Both the position numbers and the translations under genes were made by a program. This document shows, one piece after another, positions 59,757 through 64,000 of a DNA stretch of 64,000 nt. Position 1 is the first letter of the stretch. Each line of letters opens with the position of its first letter. The DNA comes from Trichomonas vaginalis G3. Lineage: Eukaryota; Parabasalia; Trichomonadida; Trichomonadidae. Where the stretch lies: the NCBI RefSeq assembly GCF_026262505.1, contig NC_067204.1, positions 8,651,797-8,715,796 of the forward strand. Direction: 5' to 3'. The notes beneath the pieces were generated by a model, which worked only from the letters and a program-made list of their open reading frames with translations, had not been told where the DNA came from and searched no databases.

Positions 59757-60215
59757 ATGAGTTCTTCATCAAGCTCTCGTGAACCTTCACCATCTATGAA
59801 ACAAACTTTACCAAACGATTATGGAGCACCTATTGAATATTTCTTACGAGCTGCACAATGGCAAAGAGCAGTCTCACCAAGGTTAGGTGTTCCACCAGCT
59901 CCTGTCAAAAATAGCATTTGGTCAAGTCCTTATATAAGATATGGTCTCCCACTAGGTTTGCTAGCTACAGCAGGAGCAGTTATGATGTTGAAAAGAAATA
60001 AAGCAAATGTTGTAAATAATACTGAAGTAGCTGAAGTTAAACAAACTCCAACACCTTCGCCAAAACCAACGCCTTCACAAGCAAAACCTTCAATGACTCC
60101 TGAACCTATGGAAGTACAAACTCCTGTTCAAAAATCAACTCCTAAACCGACTCCAACATTTAAACCAGAACCTACTCCTCAAATAAATCGTAAAACTCCT
60201 GCGTTTCCTTACTGA
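59757..60215 (+). CDS. Membrane-anchored proline-rich protein
   Basis: A 152-aa protein: short Ser-rich N-terminus, a hydrophobic segment near residues 60-78 (YIRYGLPLGLLATAGAVMML), then a Pro/Thr-rich tail with repeated PTPSPKPTP. It lies after the capsid gene with the usual T-rich element. It may be a virion membrane or surface component; that is inferred from composition only. Confidence 0.55.
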   Translation: MSSSSSSREPSPSMKQTLPNDYGAPIEYFLRAAQWQRAVSPRLGVPPAPVKNSIWSSPYIRYGLPLGLLATAGAVMMLKRNKANVVNNTEVAEVKQTPTPSPKPTPSQAKPSMTPEPMEVQTPVQKSTPKPTPTFKPEPTPQINRKTPAFPY

Positions 60216-60265
60216 AAAAAAATAACGTTATTTTTATTTAATATTAAAATTTTTATTTGATTGAA

Positions 60266-60502
60266 ATGACAAATAAAGTCACTGAAGCAATGAAACAAAA
60301 GTTTTTGGTAGAATACATTAAATCAGGAACTATTCCAGAAGGTTTTTACATTCATACTATGAAGGATGGTAGAGTTCAGTTTAGAAAGATAAAGCAACCA
60401 TTAGATAAAGAAGGAATTTTGAGAAAGATTAAACTTCATGAGGACAACATTGCTGAACTTAAGAAGAAGCTAGAAGAGTTGGAGAAAGGAAGAGAGTTAT
60501 AA
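60266..60502 (+). CDS. Small coiled-coil protein at the right TIR
   Basis: 78 aa from the ATG at 60266, which follows the T-rich promoter tract (the frame is open slightly further upstream). It contains GFYIHTMKDGRVQFRKIKQP, shared with 57700-58110, then a coiled coil (HEDNIAELKKKLEELEKG). Its last codons fall within the right TIR, so the TIR edge supplies the natural stop. Confidence 0.5.
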   Translation: MTNKVTEAMKQKFLVEYIKSGTIPEGFYIHTMKDGRVQFRKIKQPLDKEGILRKIKLHEDNIAELKKKLEELEKGREL

Positions 60503-60516
60503 AGCAATGAATTCAA

Positions 60517-60564
60517 CAGGGTAGAAATGAGGTTAGAAATCGGGTTAGATCTAACCTTCTACCC
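60517..60564. repeat. GGTTAGATCTAACC palindrome repeat (right TIR)
   Basis: Mirror of 40571-40618. Confidence 0.8.
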
Positions 60565-60654
60565 TAAATTTATTTTTGTGCTATGTTTTCATACGTGTGA
60601 GGGTGGTGATATCATTAATTTTTATATAAATGTGGGAACAAAAATAAAGCATTT

Positions 60655-61089
60655 CTACTCAGCAGGAATGAGACCCTTACTGACTATGTATTCGTTTAAT
60701 GCTTGATGAAAACAATGGTACATATTATCGTATGGGTATACACAACGTCTGTTTCCATCGTCGTCGTATATGTAGAGCTCAAATCCAGTCCAACCTTCTT
60801 TTGTACAATATGTAGCTTTATTTAAGTATGCATTTATGTAGATAAGGCAATTTTCTTCATCGCTCCAGAAATAATTTTTGTTCTTTGTTGAAATAGTTTT
60901 CGTTCCTCTGCGACCATAAGGAATGTATGCAATGAACTTTGCGTCATAAGGGATTGTAATATATTCAGGGTTTCTTTCATCGTCAATGGGTCTGTCTTTG
61001 TTAAAATGCATGTTTCTCAGTTTTACTTGAGTTTTGAATAGTTCACGGAAACGTTCTGGGAAAGAGTCATAGTAAATGTAGTCGGACAT
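60655..61089 (-). CDS. TIR-borne 144-aa protein, right copy
   Basis: Identical product to 40046-40480, with the same promoter tract and iterons mirrored; reads towards the interior. Confidence 0.6.
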   Translation of the reverse strand: MSDYIYYDSFPERFRELFKTQVKLRNMHFNKDRPIDDERNPEYITIPYDAKFIAYIPYGRRGTKTISTKNKNYFWSDEENCLIYINAYLNKATYCTKEGWTGFELYIYDDDGNRRCVYPYDNMYHCFHQALNEYIVSKGLIPAE

Positions 61090-61144
61090 GTCTTTGTAAT
61101 GAAATAAAAAATTAAAAAAAAATAAAAATAAGGTTATTTTTATT

Positions 61145-61216
61145 TAGTGAGGACGGTAGTGAATTTGTTAGTGAAGTCGTTAGTGAAGTCATTAGTGAAG
61201 TCATTAGTGAAGTCGT
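61145..61216 (-). repeat. Six 12-bp tandem repeats in right TIR
   Basis: Mirror of 39919-39990 (units TAGTGAAGTCAT). Confidence 0.85.
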
Positions 61217-61361
61217 TTATGTGTCAGACGGTTTTGTAATATTTAAGGTTAAGTTGTTGTTATGGCTGTGTTGTAAAATATACGTTACTGGTTTCGTAAA
61301 GTGTCAAACCGTTATCTTGGGTAAGGTGGAACGCAGTGCCACAGTACCCAAGATAGTCTTA

Positions 61362-63344
61362 CTAACTAATGAGCATCTTTGCGAGCCATTTGTGTTCGAG
61401 AGTCTTGTACCATAAAGGTGGCATCTCAGCAGTTGAGCATCCCTTCAATGCATTGATATCTGTTGATGGAACAGAGTATGCGACTTCATCATTGATCATG
61501 ATCCAATATGCACTTTTTTGCAAAAAGACCACGTAATGAAAATTGCAATAGGCAACAATTGCAATCAATTGATATCTTTGCCTTTCGACTGTTGGGAGTG
61601 TCAACTTTTTCGGGAAGTCAAAGATGACTTGATGAATCGAATCATTCTGCCACTCTCTCTGAATGTCGAAAGTCAAGAATTGTGGCCATGATGTGTTCCT
61701 TGTAGTTGACAAATGATATTGAATGGCATGATCGAGATCTGGTTCTCCAATTCTGGTGTGAATCGAGTAGCAATTTGTTTGTTCGTTGGCAGTATCACGG
61801 TAAGTGATTCGGAAGAGTTGACCGATTCCTGGTATTTGCTCTGCGAGATCTGTGATCAATCTTGTCATCGTGTCATCACAATCTTGTGCCTCATATGTTG
61901 AGTTACCAAGTAATGTGGCAAGTTCATGGGGAACGAAGACTAATCCTTTGGACTTCAATGAATTCAAATTTGTAAAGATACTTGACATCTCTGTTACGAT
62001 GGGAGAGGACTGATTGGCAACCTTCAAAACTTCTGTTCTCACTTCGGATATGTAGAACAGAACCTGTAAACATACGTTCAAATGACACGTATTTCCCATA
62101 TTATGAAGACCAACAATACCACCTTTAATTGGGTAAAGGTAGTTCGCCTCTTGTGATGACTGTATGATATCGACAGCTTGATGAGCGACAGCAATGATGT
62201 TCCGCTTTGATGGTTTCATGGAGGGTGCAACAACAGCAGCGACGGTATCGCTTGAAGGAAGAACCTTTGTTGGTGTAAAATCTTCGAAAAGGAGTAACTC
62301 TTCATTATCATTCAGGGGTGATCCATCAATGTTATAATTTGTCAAACCGACTAAACCTGATATGATCAGAGGAAGTGATGTGCGCTCACCTCGAAAACCA
62401 TTTTTCATGCAGGACCAGCATGACTTGAAACGTGCAAAGAAACGCTCGACAATCTGCCTGTCTTGGGCAATGGCGTTGTTGCGTTCAACGTCTGCTTCTT
62501 CGTGGCTTCTCTTCATCACCACGGCAGTAAGGTGATATTTCTGGATTCCAATATAGCCCCGGTCGGCAAGTACAGGATATTGGTAATCATCAAATCCTCG
62601 CTTTACTGTCAAAAAATCCGAGACTTTTGACAAATCGAAAATCTTCTTGTCATGGACTGCAGCCATAAACTCAACGTTTTGATGTATGGCTTTTCCATCT
62701 GGTGACACGAGGACTTGGAGCTTAATACCGTTGCAGTGGTTTTTTTCATCCCAACTATAAAGCCTCTCTTCCTTTACCGAAGGAATGTTGAAAGGAATTG
62801 TAGTGCTGTCTACAGCTGCAACAGCATCAGGGAAGTTTGTAAATTTGTTCTTCATTGAAGTTAACGGTGGACAGTGATTGGGAAGAAAATAGCTCGCAAA
62901 GATTGGAAATGCAACATTGGTAGTTCTTGTAACTAATTTGGAATAGCATGACTGGGAAATATGTAGCAACGGACATAATGCTGAATAGGGCAAGTATGTG
63001 CAGTAATATGTGAGCGTGAGGAAGAGAGACTCGATTGTTGAAAATTTGACCTTCCTTCCTCTTCTGGCCCTTCCACAGTTGGATTCAATAATGTCAGCGA
63101 GGTATTCCAACTGTTCATATGTGAAGTTGCACAATGATCGGAGCTGGAGCTTTGGATGCATCCTGATGAATATTGAAATCGAGAACCTGGGCATTGGATT
63201 GGTCAATGTCATCTCTTTTGCCTCTTCTTCATTTAATGGCTCTTCATCTGTGTCGGAATTCTCAGGTGTAACAGTAACAACAATGTTCGCCCTTCTGGAT
63301 TCTTTTATCTTGGTGATGATATCTTCATCGCATGGTTCATCCAT
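61362..63344 (-). CDS. DDE transposase fused to ubiquitin-specific protease (3' end cut by Maverick 2)
   Basis: About 660 aa from the ATG at 63344, chosen because TCACTTCATT sits 17-8 bases before it; the frame is open to 63440. The first half is an IS5/Harbinger-like (DDE_Tnp_4 type) transposase: helix-turn-helix TYEQLEYLADIIESNCG, then YLPYSALCPLLHISQS, catalytic AAVDSTTIPF (D ~177), VLADRGYIG (D ~260) and RQIVERFFARFKSCW (E ~299). The second half is a C19 deubiquitinase: Cys box GGIVGLHNMGNTCHLNVCLQ (C ~418), QDCDDTMTRLITDL, and His box NFHYVVFLQKSAYWIMINDE (H ~601). One continuous frame joins them. The last two codons before the current stop come from the TSD and TIR of Maverick 2; the native end lies at 39744-39761. 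Confidence 0.85.
   Translation of the reverse strand: MDEPCDEDIITKIKESRRANIVVTVTPENSDTDEEPLNEEEAKEMTLTNPMPRFSISIFIRMHPKLQLRSLCNFTYEQLEYLADIIESNCGRARRGRKVKFSTIESLFLTLTYYCTYLPYSALCPLLHISQSCYSKLVTRTTNVAFPIFASYFLPNHCPPLTSMKNKFTNFPDAVAAVDSTTIPFNIPSVKEERLYSWDEKNHCNGIKLQVLVSPDGKAIHQNVEFMAAVHDKKIFDLSKVSDFLTVKRGFDDYQYPVLADRGYIGIQKYHLTAVVMKRSHEEADVERNNAIAQDRQIVERFFARFKSCWSCMKNGFRGERTSLPLIISGLVGLTNYNIDGSPLNDNEELLLFEDFTPTKVLPSSDTVAAVVAPSMKPSKRNIIAVAHQAVDIIQSSQEANYLYPIKGGIVGLHNMGNTCHLNVCLQVLFYISEVRTEVLKVANQSSPIVTEMSSIFTNLNSLKSKGLVFVPHELATLLGNSTYEAQDCDDTMTRLITDLAEQIPGIGQLFRITYRDTANEQTNCYSIHTRIGEPDLDHAIQYHLSTTRNTSWPQFLTFDIQREWQNDSIHQVIFDFPKKLTLPTVERQRYQLIAIVAYCNFHYVVFLQKSAYWIMINDEVAYSVPSTDINALKGCSTAEMPPLWYKTLEHKWLAKMLIS
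61368..61373. repeat. Target-site duplication of Maverick 2, right copy
   Basis: AATGAG, identical to 39762-39767, within the 3' codons of the transposase-USP gene. Confidence 0.9.
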
Positions 63345-63361
63345 GTTGATAAATGAAGTGA
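63345..63361 (-). promoter_or_regulatory. Initiator-like motif of transposase-USP gene
   Basis: On the minus strand TCACTTCATTTATCAAC directly precedes the ATG at 63344; TCACTTCATT matches the trichomonad initiator. Confidence 0.6.
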
Positions 63362-63428
63362 TTAAAAGATATAAAAATCTTATCAAATTTGAAATAGAGT
63401 TCAAAATTAATAAATAATGAAACCCAAT

Positions 63429-63616
63429 CAATTTAATCATATCTAGATATCCTAATATATATCATTTTAAACTTGAAATTAAGAAACTGTGAAGAATTAA
63501 AAAACGTTTAAAATCTTTCATACAATTTAATCATATCTATATATTCTAGTATATATCATTTTAAACTCGAAATTAAGAAACTGTGAAGAATTAAAAAAAA
63601 CGTTTAAAATCTTTTA
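63429..63616. repeat. Two tandem 94-bp units
   Basis: Units start at 63429 and 63523 (CAATTTAATCATATCTA) and are nearly identical. They lie upstream of the transposase-USP gene and may be the subterminal repeats of its parent transposon or a promoter duplication. Confidence 0.75.
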
Positions 63617-63671
63617 ATAGAAATAGTTTATTTAAAAAATAAAAGTTTAACTGGTGCATAAGTAAAAATTA

Positions 63672-63750
63672 GATTCTCGAACTTATTATTATTTTTGATT
63701 GAAATATTAAAATAGTATTCCAATCAAAAATAATAATAAGTTCGAGAATC
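63672..63750. repeat. Perfect 30-bp inverted repeat
   Basis: Arms 63672-63701 and 63721-63750, beginning GATTCTCGAACTTATTATTA, with a 19-base AT-rich spacer. Long perfect arms suggest a small foldback element or the edge of a transposon. Confidence 0.85.
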
Positions 63751-64000
63751 GTAATTTTAGAACTTTTTTACATTCTTCACGCCTGTAAAATATTCCATAA
63801 TTACAGATTTTATTAATTACTACTTTTTTAGATACATTCTAAAGCTGGCGAAGCAACGCTAAAGTGATGATTAACAGTGAATCACTGCGACGACCCAACA
63901 TAATATATTGAGATTAATTTTCTAGGTACGGTTGAAATGGCGGAGACCTTCTGGCTGTGCCTCAGAGCCCCTAAAATATTTCAAAAGAAATATTTCTACC
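63751..64000. other. Right edge, nothing assigned
   Basis: No gene supported. Contains a short GTGAT/ATCAC hairpin near 63870 and an AAATATTTC/GAAATATTT palindrome near 63974. An RNA gene was considered and not supported. Confidence 0.4.

Larger units (their letters stand above)
39768..61367. mobile_element. Maverick/Polinton element 2 (21.6 kb fossil)
   Basis: Complete, with 6-bp TSD AATGAG and 882-bp TIRs beginning AGTTAGTAAGAC that appear identical. It carries protein-primed PolB, integrase, packaging ATPase, capsid protein, fibre, two paralogous beta-rich virion candidates, a KilA-N protein and several small genes. About five genes are broken while PolB, integrase and fibre look whole. 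Identical TIRs and an exact TSD point to a young insertion. It is a different lineage from Maverick 1: gene order and most proteins differ, except the fibre head. Confidence 0.95.
60486..61367 (-). repeat. Maverick 2 right terminal inverted repeat
   Basis: Reverse complement of 39768-40649 over 882 bp with no difference seen in the parts compared. It ends GTCTTACTAACT directly before TSD AATGAG. Confidence 0.93.

Noticed and set aside
63846-63856. GGCGAAGC near the right edge as a further double-hairpin copy
   Set aside because: Only the GCGAAGC core is present, without the first hairpin or the usual flanking bases.
63840-63960. Possible small RNA gene (a GTGATGA box-C-like motif and a short hairpin)
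   Set aside because: No matching D box, no terminal stem and no recognisable tRNA, snRNA or RNase P motifs.

Overview
The window is AT-rich eukaryotic DNA, most likely from a parabasalid such as Trichomonas or Tritrichomonas. The basis is two ~21 kb Maverick/Polinton elements, a mariner (DD34D) copy, a hAT-like transposase, an ankyrin-repeat gene of the trichomonad type, no recognisable introns, and initiator-like TCAYTT/TCATTTTT motifs 10-20 bases before several start codons. I cannot fix the species from sequence alone.

Layout. 1-1576: 3' part of an ER-type HSP90. 1577-2180: spacer with a nested hairpin and a small MITE-like element. 2187-22764: Maverick 1, with TSD TGGGGA, 904-bp terminal inverted repeats (TIRs) and a mariner inside its integrase gene. 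22771-32534: host block with an uncharacterised ORF, a 1007-aa coiled-coil protein, a Cys-rich type I membrane protein and a 989-aa protein with ubiquitin-like folds. 33058-35839: a dead ankyrin gene split by an 878-bp foldback element. 36451-38446: hAT-like transposase. 38517-39178: dense run of perfect hairpins. 39768-61367: Maverick 2, with TSD AATGAG, 882-bp TIRs and 21.6 kb length. It is inserted in the last codons of a gene (39744-39761 and 61368-63344) that fuses a DDE transposase to a ubiquitin-specific protease. 63362-64000: tandem and inverted repeats.

Both Mavericks carry the expected module: protein-primed DNA polymerase B, retroviral-type integrase, FtsK/HerA packaging ATPase, double jelly-roll capsid protein, minor-capsid candidates and a phage-like fibre. 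Maverick 1 adds a primase/SF3-helicase flanked by inverted repeats, and an HNH domain inside its polymerase. Maverick 2 adds a KilA-N regulator. Capsid and polymerase are strongly diverged between the two, but the fibre head and a ~70-bp non-coding block are nearly the same, which points to module exchange. I saw no adenain-type protease in either element. Both are fossils with several broken genes (roughly 8 breaks in Maverick 1 and 5 in Maverick 2), yet their near-identical TIRs and perfect TSDs suggest recent insertion.

The observations most worth following are a covarying double-hairpin repeat inserted in one reading frame inside several Maverick genes, the transposase-deubiquitinase fusion, and the shared non-coding block. 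All family calls come from reading motifs by eye; no database search was run.
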